Positions 6,681-13,327 of a stretch of DNA of 18,322 nucleotides are shown piece after piece. The position numbers were made by a program, and so were the translations under genes. Each line of letters starts with the position of its first letter. Positions within the stretch are counted from its first letter, which is position 1. Location: assembly GCA_964427535.1 (NCBI GenBank), contig CAYRVF010000103.1, forward strand, positions 1 through 18,322, written 5' to 3'. The stretch comes from CAYRVF01 sp964427535. Its GTDB lineage: Bacteria; Chloroflexota; Ktedonobacteria; Ktedonobacterales; JADMIN01. Below the pieces are notes generated by a model. That model made no database searches. It was not told the DNA's origin and saw nothing but the letters and a program-made list of their open reading frames with translations.

Positions 6681-8087
6681 ATGTCTGAGCAGCGTCCAGA
6701 CGACGACATCTACCGAGGCGCGCTGATTCACGTGCGCGTCAAGACCCTGCCCGCGCCGCTGGGTGGCACGGACCGCTACGAGATCGTCGAGCATCCCGAT
6801 TCAGTGGCGATCGTCGCGCTGCGCGAGCTACCCGAGGGGCAGGGCGATCCGCTGGTCGCGCTCGTCCGCCAGATGCGTCCGGCGATCGGGCGCGAGACCT
6901 GGGAGCTGCCCGCCGGACTTATCAATCCCGGCGAGGCCGACTGGCCGGAAGATGCCGCCGCGCGCGAGCTGCGCGAGGAGACCGGCTTCGCCGCCCGCTC
7001 GTGGCGGCGCCTGGCACGCGAGTACGTCTCGCCAGGCTTCACGACGGAATGCGTCAACATCTACCTGGCAACGGATGTCTACGCGCCCGAGGGGTCCGGC
7101 ACTGCTGTTCCACGTGACACAACCGAGATCGAGCAGGTCAGTTGGGTGCCGCTCGGCGAGGCGTTGGCACGTTGCGCGAGCGGTGAGATTGAGGACGGCA
7201 AGACGCTGCTGGGCCTCATGCTGGCGAACGCCACTCTCGCGTCTCGCGAGGGCGTCCGTACTGGAGGAGGGAGCGCGATGCCGAACGACGTGACGAACAT
7301 GCCCTTCCGCCGCGATGCGCCCTTTCGCGAGGTGGAGGAGCGCGCGACGGACGAGGCGCGCGAGAAAGCGCTGGGCCGCCCACTCGCCGAGAGCGAGCGC
7401 CTCGACGGCACGCTGCACCTCGAACACATGCTGCTCGAAGAGTTCAACTACGCGGGGCAAACAGCCTATCAGGCGATGGAAGACCGCGCCCGCATGTTCA
7501 ACCTCTATCTGCTGCTGATCGGCGTGCTCGGCTCGGCGCTGGGCGCGGTCTATCAGCTTGGTGGGCACGATGTCACTAAGGTCGCCGAGCCCATTTCCAT
7601 CGCGTTACTCATCGTCGCCGGCATCCTCGGCATCGTCTTCTTCGCCCAGCTCATCCGGCTACGACAGGCCTACCGCGAGAGCCTGATCGCGATGAACACC
7701 GTCAAGGAATATTACATCGAGGAGTTCCGCGAGCAGGTGCCGGGCTCCGAGAAAGCCTTTCGCTGGCGCCTGCGGACCATCCCAACGGGCGAGCGACTGG
7801 GTAGCGTGACTTTCCTTGTGTGTTACACCGTCGCATTCCTGGGCAGCCTGTGCTTCGCGGGCGCGGCCGTCGTCATCGACGCCGGATATGTCGGACCGCT
7901 GCCACTGCCCTATATGTCGCTGCCCGGCACCGTGCAGGCGGGAATCGTTGGCGCCCTTGTGCTCGTCGCCTTCCTGGTGTGGCACATCTCCTTCTACGTG
8001 CGCGCGTTGAGCAAGAAGAAGGAACGCGCCTCGCTCGAAAAGCAGGCAAAAAGCATTGGCGTCGAGCTGACGTCTACCAAAGGGTAG
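6681..8087 (+). CDS. Nudix hydrolase (ADP-ribose pyrophosphatase-like) fused to a four-TM protein
   Basis: This 468-aa protein has two parts. Residues 1-185 are a Nudix hydrolase. The box runs from Gly79 through Glu85 to REL-REE-TGF (95-103), with nine residues instead of seven between Glu85 and Arg95. SPGF follows, with Pro118 about 15 residues after the box, a known marker of ADP-ribose pyrophosphatases. Residues 200-468 are a membrane domain: a helix with LLEEFNYA, TM pairs at about 273-293/305-326 and 374-399/418-440, and a cytosolic segment SLIAMNTVKEYYI between the pairs. The ATG at 6681 has GGGAGG 8 nt upstream; the frame is open back to 6351, without a better start. A strong internal ribosome site precedes ATG 7278, so the membrane part may also be made alone. 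The two downstream genes are paralogues of the membrane part. Confidence 0.85.
   Translation: MSEQRPDDDIYRGALIHVRVKTLPAPLGGTDRYEIVEHPDSVAIVALRELPEGQGDPLVALVRQMRPAIGRETWELPAGLINPGEADWPEDAAARELREETGFAARSWRRLAREYVSPGFTTECVNIYLATDVYAPEGSGTAVPRDTTEIEQVSWVPLGEALARCASGEIEDGKTLLGLMLANATLASREGVRTGGGSAMPNDVTNMPFRRDAPFREVEERATDEAREKALGRPLAESERLDGTLHLEHMLLEEFNYAGQTAYQAMEDRARMFNLYLLLIGVLGSALGAVYQLGGHDVTKVAEPISIALLIVAGILGIVFFAQLIRLRQAYRESLIAMNTVKEYYIEEFREQVPGSEKAFRWRLRTIPTGERLGSVTFLVCYTVAFLGSLCFAGAAVVIDAGYVGPLPLPYMSLPGTVQAGIVGALVLVAFLVWHISFYVRALSKKKERASLEKQAKSIGVELTSTKG
7262..7280 (+). promoter_or_regulatory. Internal ribosome binding site and ATG (7278) in the Nudix-4TM gene
   Basis: GGAGGAGGGAG lies 4 nt before ATG 7278, in frame, exactly at the junction of the Nudix and membrane domains. 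The encoded start MPNDVTNMP matches the PRDATNMP segment of the third paralogue, as expected of a true protein start. The site predicts a separate 269-aa product, or an ancestral gene boundary lost by fusion. Confidence 0.6.
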
Positions 8088-8124
8088 CGCCGCTCGGCGT
8101 GTCGTTGATCGGCAGGGGGCAGGC

Positions 8125-8814
8125 ATGCGTTACGACCCAGCGTCTGGGTATTCATCGGCTCCAGCGGCCAGCGCAGACGCGTCGCGGTTCTTTCACGACA
8201 AGACACTGCGCGTCGAGAACCTGTTGCTCGAAGAGTTCAAATACGCCAGCGAGACCGCCGCGCAGGCGATTCAGGACCGCGAGCGCGTCTTCACGCTCTA
8301 CTTCACGCTGTTTGCGGCGGTCGTCTCGGCGGTGGGCGCGACACTGCAGTTCAGCGCGAACATCGGCAACTACGCGCCGCTGCTCGTGCTGGCGCTGCTG
8401 AGTACGGCGGGCGTGCTCGCGCTGGCCTTCTTCGTCAAGCTCATCCGCCTGCGCAAGGCGTTCCGCGACAGCCTGCTCAGCATGAACACCATCAAGGAGT
8501 TCTATATCGCCGAGTTTCAGGGCGAGATGCCGCAGATTGAGGGCGCGTTTCTCTGGCGGCTGAACACGATTCCAAAGGGTGAGCGGCTGGGCAGCGTGAC
8601 CTTCGCCGAGAGCCACCTGCTCGCCCTGATGTCGAGCGCCTGTATCGGCGCGGTCGTCTTCTTCGCGCTGGACCTCGCCCGGCGCGCCGGAGCGCGTGCG
8701 TTCTTCCCCGTGACGACCGACCCGCTGCCCTACGCCGTTGGCGGTGGCGTGCTGGTCGCGTTACTGGCGTTGCAGGCGATCTACTATCAGGTCGCGCTCC
8801 GTCGGGGCGCGTAG
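8125..8814 (+). CDS. Four-TM membrane protein, second paralogue of the Nudix-linked family
   Basis: This 229-aa protein lines up along its whole length with the membrane part of the preceding gene: LLEEFKYA before TM1, KLIRLRKAFRDSLLSMNTIKEFYI after TM2 and FLWRLNTIPKGERLGSVTF before TM3. Predicted TM segments are at about 55-75, 84-104, 163-183 and 202-222, with the conserved loop facing the cytosol if both ends are inside. It has no Nudix domain and a shorter N-terminus than its sisters. The ATG at 8125 follows AGGGGGC by a few bases and lies 37 bp after the previous stop, so one transcript is likely. I recognise no named family with confidence. The 2TM-plus-helix pattern loosely recalls SLATT-type effector proteins. 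Confidence 0.8.
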   Translation: MRYDPASGYSSAPAASADASRFFHDKTLRVENLLLEEFKYASETAAQAIQDRERVFTLYFTLFAAVVSAVGATLQFSANIGNYAPLLVLALLSTAGVLALAFFVKLIRLRKAFRDSLLSMNTIKEFYIAEFQGEMPQIEGAFLWRLNTIPKGERLGSVTFAESHLLALMSSACIGAVVFFALDLARRAGARAFFPVTTDPLPYAVGGGVLVALLALQAIYYQVALRRGA

Positions 8815-8850
8815 TGCGCATAGGGCGCGAAGGGCAATGAGGAGGCGCGG

Positions 8851-9675
8851 ATGAAGAACCCACCCGGACGCCAGGACCCGGCTGGGCAGCAGGCTGGCAG
8901 GAGGCCGTTGGTCAAAGGGGGAAGCGACGTGCCACGCGACGCGACGAATATGCCACTGCCACGACAGGCGCCGTTCCGCGACGACGAGACGGCGGGCCGG
9001 ATGCCGCGCGCGGCGCAGGCCGATCCCACGCTGAAGGCCGAGAGCATTCTGCTGGAAGAATATAACTTCGCTGTCGTCGCGTCGTACCAGGCGAAGGAGG
9101 AGAGCACTGCGCTGTTCAACCTCTATCTGCTGGGCGCTGGCGCGCTTGCCACCGGACTCGGCGTGCTGGGCAACGCGACCAACCGCAGCAACGTGCTCGC
9201 GTTCTCGGTCGTCGCCACGGTCGTACTTGGTATTGCGGGAGTGCTCAGCTTCGCCCTCTACGTCAAGCTGCTCGCGCTGGCAGAGGAATATCACGAGAGC
9301 CTGATCGCGATGAACACCATCAAGGAGTTCTACATCCAGCGCATACGTCCACAGTTGCCCGACTTCGACCGCGCGTTTCACTGGCGGCAGCGGCATCTGC
9401 CACCAGGCGCGCCGATTGGCGGCAACCTCGTGCTCACCTCGACGATCGCGCTGCTGGGCGGGCTGGCGATCGCGGGCACCGTCGGCCAGGCGCGCCAGCT
9501 CTACTCCATCGCGAGCGGGCAGTTCGTGCCCTACAGTCCCGATCTCTCTGTCGCCGGGATTCCGCTGCCCTTCTTTTGGGAAATCCTCGGCGGGGTGCTC
9601 GCCCTGATGGCCCATCTCGTCTATGGGTACGTTGTGCGCGCCCGCGAGCGGCGGGAGTACGTCGTCGCCCGCTGA
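8851..9675 (+). CDS. Four-TM membrane protein, third paralogue of the Nudix-linked family
   Basis: This 274-aa protein has the same plan: LLEEYNFA before TM1, ESLIAMNTIKEFYI after TM2 and FHWRQRHLPPG before TM3. TM segments are at about 88-108, 115-137, 190-212 and 240-262, followed by a basic tail (RARERREY). Its segment from residue 27 (VPRDATNMPLPRQAPFR) matches the start of the first paralogue, so GTG at 8929 could be the true start, preceded by AGGGGGAAG. ATG at 8851 has AGGAGG 5 nt upstream and is kept as primary. It is the most diverged of the three and lacks GERLGSVTF. The gap after the previous gene is 36 bp. Function is unknown. Confidence 0.8.
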   Translation: MKNPPGRQDPAGQQAGRRPLVKGGSDVPRDATNMPLPRQAPFRDDETAGRMPRAAQADPTLKAESILLEEYNFAVVASYQAKEESTALFNLYLLGAGALATGLGVLGNATNRSNVLAFSVVATVVLGIAGVLSFALYVKLLALAEEYHESLIAMNTIKEFYIQRIRPQLPDFDRAFHWRQRHLPPGAPIGGNLVLTSTIALLGGLAIAGTVGQARQLYSIASGQFVPYSPDLSVAGIPLPFFWEILGGVLALMAHLVYGYVVRARERREYVVAR

Positions 9676-9701
9676 GAATCGTGTGGTGCCGCGATTTCCC
9701 C

Positions 9702-9730
9702 TTGGCGTAGTTGTTCACTGGCGACATAAT
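9702..9730 (+). promoter_or_regulatory. Promoter upstream of small ORF
   Basis: TTGGCG (9702-9707), 17-nt spacing, then CATAAT (9725-9730), directly after the third paralogue. It suggests that the small ORF is transcribed separately, with a start near 9737. An ORF start at 9711 would then lie upstream of the transcript. Confidence 0.5.
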
Positions 9731-9815
9731 GCAGATGCAGTTCTGTTCGGCACCTGCTCACGTGGCACGAGACCGAATGCGGTGCCTCGGTCCTGATGGA
9801 GAACGGCGGTGCGAT

Positions 9816-10067
9816 ATGGCTGAGAATCCAGGCGACGATCTCAGTGCGCGCATCGAGAATACTGAGGCTATGGTCTGCAACGTCGCGAGTGTCGCGAGTA
9901 TCCCGTGGGAAGAGCTACCCGATGGACCGGCGCGCGGCTGCCTGCTGGAGATGGCGTACGCTGGAGGCGACGTCGGCGCCTTCCGCACGGCGTCCGGCTG
10001 CTGGTGGATTCGGCTGGGGCACCAGACAGAGACGTGCGCCGAGTGGGCGGCCCGGTTCAGCGCGTGA
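9816..10067 (+). CDS. Small hypothetical protein, 83 aa
   Basis: MAENPGDDLSARIENTEAMV and on, ending CWWIRLGHQTETCAEWAARF. I do not recognise it. It is soluble and acidic, with a Trp- and Cys-rich C-terminal third. The frame is open back to 9711. I chose ATG 9816 because the residues before it look non-coding and a promoter at 9702-9730 excludes the earliest starts. The ribosome site is weak (GGAG about 14 nt upstream). An ATG at 9777 is an alternative. Overlapping frames of similar length exist, as expected at this GC content, so the call is moderate. Confidence 0.45.
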   Translation: MAENPGDDLSARIENTEAMVCNVASVASIPWEELPDGPARGCLLEMAYAGGDVGAFRTASGCWWIRLGHQTETCAEWAARFSA

Positions 10068-10154
10068 ACGATCCCGGCGCGTGAATCGGCCCGTCGTGCT
10101 CCAGCGGAGAGGCCGTTGCGCTCGGGTGTCCCGCTACACAGCGCACTCGGCGAC

Positions 10155-11015
10155 CTACGAGACCGGCTCGGCGATGACCTCCGCGGACGGCGCGTCTTCG
10201 CGGCTCGCGCGCAGCTTCGCCAGCAGGTCGCGTCCGCCTTGTAGCGAGGCGCCCGTGCCGCCACGCCGCCACATCACCAGCTCGGCGGCGATGCTCAGCG
10301 CGATTTCTTGCGGCGTCTTGGCGCGCAGGTCAAGGCCGATGGGCGTGTGGACGCGCTCCAGCGCTTCAGAGGCGACACCCTCGCGCAGTAGCGACCGGAA
10401 GATCGCGCGCGCCTTGCCGGGGCTGCTCATCATGCCGACGTAGCCTGCCTCGGTCTCCAGCGCGACACGCAGGCATTCGGCGTCTGTCTCGTGGTCGCGG
10501 GTGGCGATGACGATGGCGGTCAGCGCATTGGCCTCGCTCGCGCGCACCAGCTCGATCAGATTGCCCACCTTGCCCTGCACGCCCTCTGGCAGCGTCACGC
10601 CCTGCAGGAACTCGGGGCGGTCGTCGAGCAGGGTCGCGCGCCAGCCGAGTGGCGTGACAAGCTGGGCCAGCGTCTGCGGCACCTGACCAGACCCGGCCAC
10701 GATCAGGCGTGGCTCTGGCTGCAGCGGTTCGAGGAAGACGTGCAGCGTGCCGCCGCAACTGCCCACGCTCTCGCCGGTCTCGGCGTCGATGGTGTACGAC
10801 CGCAGCTCGGGCTGGCCCTCGCGCAACACCCGCAGCGCGTCGGCCCGTACGCGCCCGTCGGTGTCGGCGCCTCCGAACGTTCCCAACATGCTGCCGTCCT
10901 CGCGAATCAGCACCTTCGTGCCCGGCGCGCACGGCGGCGAACCCGTCACCCGCACGACGGTCATCAGCACGACTGGCTCGCCCTTCGCCAGCGACGCGGT
11001 AATCTCTGCAAACAT
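10155..11015 (-). CDS. XdhC/CoxI-family protein
   Basis: This 286-aa protein has both XdhC domains. XdhC proteins help insert sulfurated molybdenum cofactor into xanthine dehydrogenase-type hydroxylases. The N-terminal domain has VTGSPPCAPGTKVLIREDGS and SCGGTLHVFLEP (Cys87). The C-terminal Rossmann-like domain starts at RLIVAGSGQVPQTLAQL and includes ATRDHETDAECLRVAL, GYVGMMSS and TPIGLDLRAKTPQEIA. The usual GGGCVE-like block is replaced by GGADTD (about 48-53). ATG at 11015 is preferred, with GAGG 8 nt upstream. A GTG at 11024 would add three residues without a site. No molybdenum hydroxylase gene lies in the window. A TATAGT -10-like hexamer is at 11066-11071 on the minus strand, without a clear -35. 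Confidence 0.88.
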   Translation of the reverse strand: MFAEITASLAKGEPVVLMTVVRVTGSPPCAPGTKVLIREDGSMLGTFGGADTDGRVRADALRVLREGQPELRSYTIDAETGESVGSCGGTLHVFLEPLQPEPRLIVAGSGQVPQTLAQLVTPLGWRATLLDDRPEFLQGVTLPEGVQGKVGNLIELVRASEANALTAIVIATRDHETDAECLRVALETEAGYVGMMSSPGKARAIFRSLLREGVASEALERVHTPIGLDLRAKTPQEIALSIAAELVMWRRGGTGASLQGGRDLLAKLRASREDAPSAEVIAEPVS

Positions 11016-11176
11016 GGACCACACCTCGCCGGAGTCACCGCAGGCACATTCCTTCGCTGGCGTTAACTATAGCACGATGCGAGCGGCGCGCCCCAGCCTG
11101 AGCCTCATCCCCAACTACTTCCACGTGCAAGAGGAAGTGGGCCCCCACATCCGTTGCCCTTGGCGACGTGTGCTCA

Positions 11177-11225
11177 ATGAGCGACCCCTTCCCTCAAGGG
11201 AAGGGGGTTGGGGGTGAGGTTCTGC
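11177..11225 (-). repeat. Dispersed palindromic repeat, copy 2
   Basis: The core is CCCCTTCCCT (11185-11194) and AGGGAAGGGG (11197-11206). Read on the minus strand, its 49 nt match copy 5 at 46 positions, including the asymmetric flanks GCAGAACCTCACCCCC and CGCTCAT. It lies just beyond the stop of the EamA gene and may end its transcript. Confidence 0.8.
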
Positions 11226-11245
11226 TGGTTGGGCGTTCGTGGCCC

Positions 11246-12232
11246 TCACTCGCCTGCCGCGCCCTCCATGACGGGTTCCGGCTCGGCAGGGACGGGCGCG
11301 TCGCTCGGCTCTGGCTCTTCACGGCCTTGATGCGAGGTGATGAGCGCGACGGCGGCGACGATGATCGCGGCCGCGACGATGGTGATGGGCGTCACCGTCT
11401 CGCCCAGGATCAGCCAGCCGAGGAATACCGCGACGACCGGGTTCACGTAGGCGTAGGTCGAGACGAGCGTTGGCGGCGCAGACTTGAGCAGCCAGACGAA
11501 CGCGGTGTATCCGACCAGGGAGCCAAAGAGGATCAGATAGAGCATCGCCAGCACGGACGACCCCGAGATCGCCCGCACGTGGAGGTGCGCGCCCTCGCCG
11601 GTGATGCCCGCGAAGATGAGGAGCACCGCACCCCCCGCGAGCATTTCGATGCCAGTTGAGTACGCAGCCGAAGCGGGCAGCTCGGCGTTATGCGAGAAGA
11701 TAGAGCCAGCGGCCCAGCAGAACGACGCGCCGACCACCACCAACGCCAGCGGATTGATGCTCTGGCCCGCCGACCCCCCGCCGTGCAGCGCCAGCAGCGC
11801 CACGCCGAAGAAGCCGACCACGACCCCTCCGAGCGCGAGCAGCGGTGGGCGTCTGCCGCCCGGCCTGCCCCAATCGAGCAGCACCATCCACAGTGGCACG
11901 AGCGCGACAAGCAGCGCGGCCAGCCCCGACGGGATATATTGCTCGGCCCAGACCACCGTGCCGTTGCCAGCGGCGGGCAGCAGCAATCCGACGATGGAGG
12001 CGCTGACAATCTGGCGCCGGCTCGGGCGGACGGCGCGGGTCACGAGCGCGAAGCCGCTGATGAGCAGTCCGGCGATCAGGAAGCGCGCGCCCGCCATCAG
12101 CAGAGGGGGGATGGTCTGGATCGCGATGCGAATGCTGAGGTACGTCGAACCCCAGATGATGTAGACGATGCCAAGCGCAAGCGCCACCTGCACTCGTGGA
12201 CTCGCCGGTCGCGCAACGCGCAACGATGCCAT
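11246..12232 (-). CDS. EamA/DMT-family transporter
   Basis: This 328-aa drug/metabolite transporter-superfamily permease has two EamA repeats and about ten TM segments. The first repeat has IIWGSTYLSIRIAI and PPLLMAGARFLIAG, then WAEQYIPSGLAALLVALVPL. The second has GSIFSHNAELP and LVSTYAYVNPVVAVFLGWLILGE. The pattern is closest to YedA-like exporters, whose substrates are mostly unknown. The C-terminal 30 residues (GREEPEPSDAPVPAEPEPV and on) form an acidic Pro/Glu tail. ATG 12232 is supported by GGGAG 7 nt upstream on the minus strand. It lies 185 bp downstream of the 157-aa gene on the same strand, with an inverted repeat between. It is probably a separate unit. Confidence 0.9.
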   Translation of the reverse strand: MASLRVARPASPRVQVALALGIVYIIWGSTYLSIRIAIQTIPPLLMAGARFLIAGLLISGFALVTRAVRPSRRQIVSASIVGLLLPAAGNGTVVWAEQYIPSGLAALLVALVPLWMVLLDWGRPGGRRPPLLALGGVVVGFFGVALLALHGGGSAGQSINPLALVVVGASFCWAAGSIFSHNAELPASAAYSTGIEMLAGGAVLLIFAGITGEGAHLHVRAISGSSVLAMLYLILFGSLVGYTAFVWLLKSAPPTLVSTYAYVNPVVAVFLGWLILGETVTPITIVAAAIIVAAVALITSHQGREEPEPSDAPVPAEPEPVMEGAAGE

Positions 12233-12289
12233 CGCCGCTCTCCCTTTCGTTGGCAGGGGCGGCTCATGGTCGCGCGGCCCGCCTATCAG

Positions 12290-12331
12290 CTCTCATGTGG
12301 GTGTGTTCTCTTCATTGGAACACATGGAGAG
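12290..12331. repeat. Inverted repeat between the 157-aa gene and the EamA gene
   Basis: TGTGTTC (12302-12308) and GAACACA (12318-12324) form a perfect 7-bp dyad with a 9-nt spacer. Outer arms CTCTC (12290-12294) and GAGAG (12327-12331) extend it. It may be a terminator for the XRE operon or an operator for the transporter. There is no T tract. Confidence 0.35.
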
Positions 12332-12417
12332 CGCGAAAGGTTGCGTCTCGCGGGGAGGTGACTGCGTTCACGCACTTATGCGGGCGGACGTGGTGCGAGT
12401 GATCGTGAGTGATCGCG

Positions 12418-12891
12418 TCAACTGCCGGACATCAGGCCAGCCGCGGCAGCGCGGATGAATGGCGGAAGGTGCGAGCCGCGTGTGCGTCTGCGCGTGACGG
12501 GTTGTGTGAGGGCGGTGTCTGCGAGGCGGTCGGCCCGCGAGCGAAGTGCGGGAGCGCTTGTGGCATCGGAAGCCAGGCGGGCGGCGGTAATCTGCGCCAG
12601 TGCGTCGAGGAGGCTGCGGAGTTGCGCGCCGGTGAGGGGGAAGGACCGCGTGAGAGGGCCGTCTGCGTCAGGACCATTGACAGTGTCAGGAGCCTTCGGA
12701 CTGTGCATCCACTCTTTCGCGCGCAGGTAATACGTCCTCGTCGTCGCGTCGCTGAAGTCTTCGGGAGCGGTATCCGCCAGAGCGTGCCCGAGTGATTCGC
12801 GCACCGTCTCCAGCACATCCGCCCGCTTGATGGGCGCGGTCACGTCACAGGTCTGATGCTCCGCGTTACGCGAATTGGGCTGCGCTGACAC
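12418..12891 (-). CDS. Hypothetical helical protein, 157 aa, partner of the XRE regulator
   Basis: I recognise no family. GTG at 12891 was chosen because GGGAGG lies 7 nt upstream on the minus strand. The same frame is open far upstream, but that is antisense to other genes. Predicted helical blocks are RADVLETVRESLGHALAD and TTRTYYLRAKEWM. A linker follows (SPKAPDTVNGPDADGPL), then LTGAQLRSLLDALAQITAARL and LRSRADRLADTAL. The tail is basic (TRRRTRGSHLPPF). There is no TM or signal peptide. It starts 32 bp after the XRE stop, so the two are almost certainly co-transcribed. Phage- or plasmid-like regulator-partner function is possible but not shown. Confidence 0.75.
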   Translation of the reverse strand: MSAQPNSRNAEHQTCDVTAPIKRADVLETVRESLGHALADTAPEDFSDATTRTYYLRAKEWMHSPKAPDTVNGPDADGPLTRSFPLTGAQLRSLLDALAQITAARLASDATSAPALRSRADRLADTALTQPVTRRRTRGSHLPPFIRAAAAGLMSGS

Positions 12892-12923
12892 GCCGCCACC
12901 TCCCCCTACGCTTCGTCGACGAT

Positions 12924-13241
12924 TTACTCTTGATCGACCTCGTCGAGCAGCTCGCTGAACTCTAGCAGAATCTGCCGCGAGAGCACGTCGAGCACCAGCT
13001 TGCGCTCTTGCGGCGTCGCCCCCACGCAGGCCAGGAACTCCTTGACCCAGCGGCTGAGCCCGTTCTGCAGATCCGGGAGCTGGCGGCGCCCCTTCTCGAT
13101 GTGCCGCAGCGTGTTGATCGGCAGGCCCATCGCGACCTCGACCTTGAGCTGCGAGACACCGTGTGCCTGCCGGATCGCCTGCAACACCGCCACGAGCGAT
13201 GTCTGCTGCTCGACCGCCGTGATCGCACCCTGCTTCCTCAT
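12924..13241 (-). CDS. XRE-type helix-turn-helix regulator, 105 aa
   Basis: This is a small DNA-binding protein of the Cro/CI type. The HTH spans about residues 15-60: VAVLQAIRQAHGVSQLKVEV, then MGLPINTLRHIEKGRRQLPD. A C-terminal helical part follows (LVLDVLSRQILLEFSELLDE), perhaps for dimerisation. ATG 13241 (MRKQGAITAVEQQTS) lies 6 nt after a TATACT -10 box, so the transcript is probably leaderless. There is no Shine-Dalgarno. The frame is open upstream to 13430, but that part crosses the promoter. It heads an operon with the 157-aa gene and faces a divergent gene at 13476. The GTAC array in the shared spacer is its likely operator (inference). Confidence 0.87.
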   Translation of the reverse strand: MRKQGAITAVEQQTSLVAVLQAIRQAHGVSQLKVEVAMGLPINTLRHIEKGRRQLPDLQNGLSRWVKEFLACVGATPQERKLVLDVLSRQILLEFSELLDEVDQE

Positions 13242-13247
13242 GGTCTG

Positions 13248-13276
13248 AGTATAAGCAAGGCTGAGCTTGAAGGCAA
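13248..13276 (-). promoter_or_regulatory. Promoter of the XRE operon (leaderless)
   Basis: On the minus strand, TTGCCT (13271-13276) and TATACT (13248-13253) are spaced by exactly 17 nt. The -10 ends only 6 nt before the ATG, so transcription should begin at or next to the A of the start codon. Confidence 0.7.
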
Positions 13277-13327
13277 CGCCTCGTCGTCTCTGCTCTGTAT
13301 TGTGCCAGAGGATGGCCGCCGCGTACC

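Noticed and set aside
8761..9615. 284-aa minus-strand frame opposite the third paralogue
   Set aside because: It is a shadow of the plus-strand gene in GC-rich DNA. Similar antisense frames occur opposite most genes here, including 4376-5188 and 6828-7568.
8125..9675. Assignment of the four-TM proteins as SLATT effectors
   Set aside because: Only the general 2TM-plus-helix plan is similar. I cannot see a diagnostic motif, so the family name is not used in the calls.
12409..12795. Plus-strand 128-aa frame opposite the 157-aa gene
   Set aside because: It has no ribosome site and is antisense to a frame with a clear start signal and operon context.
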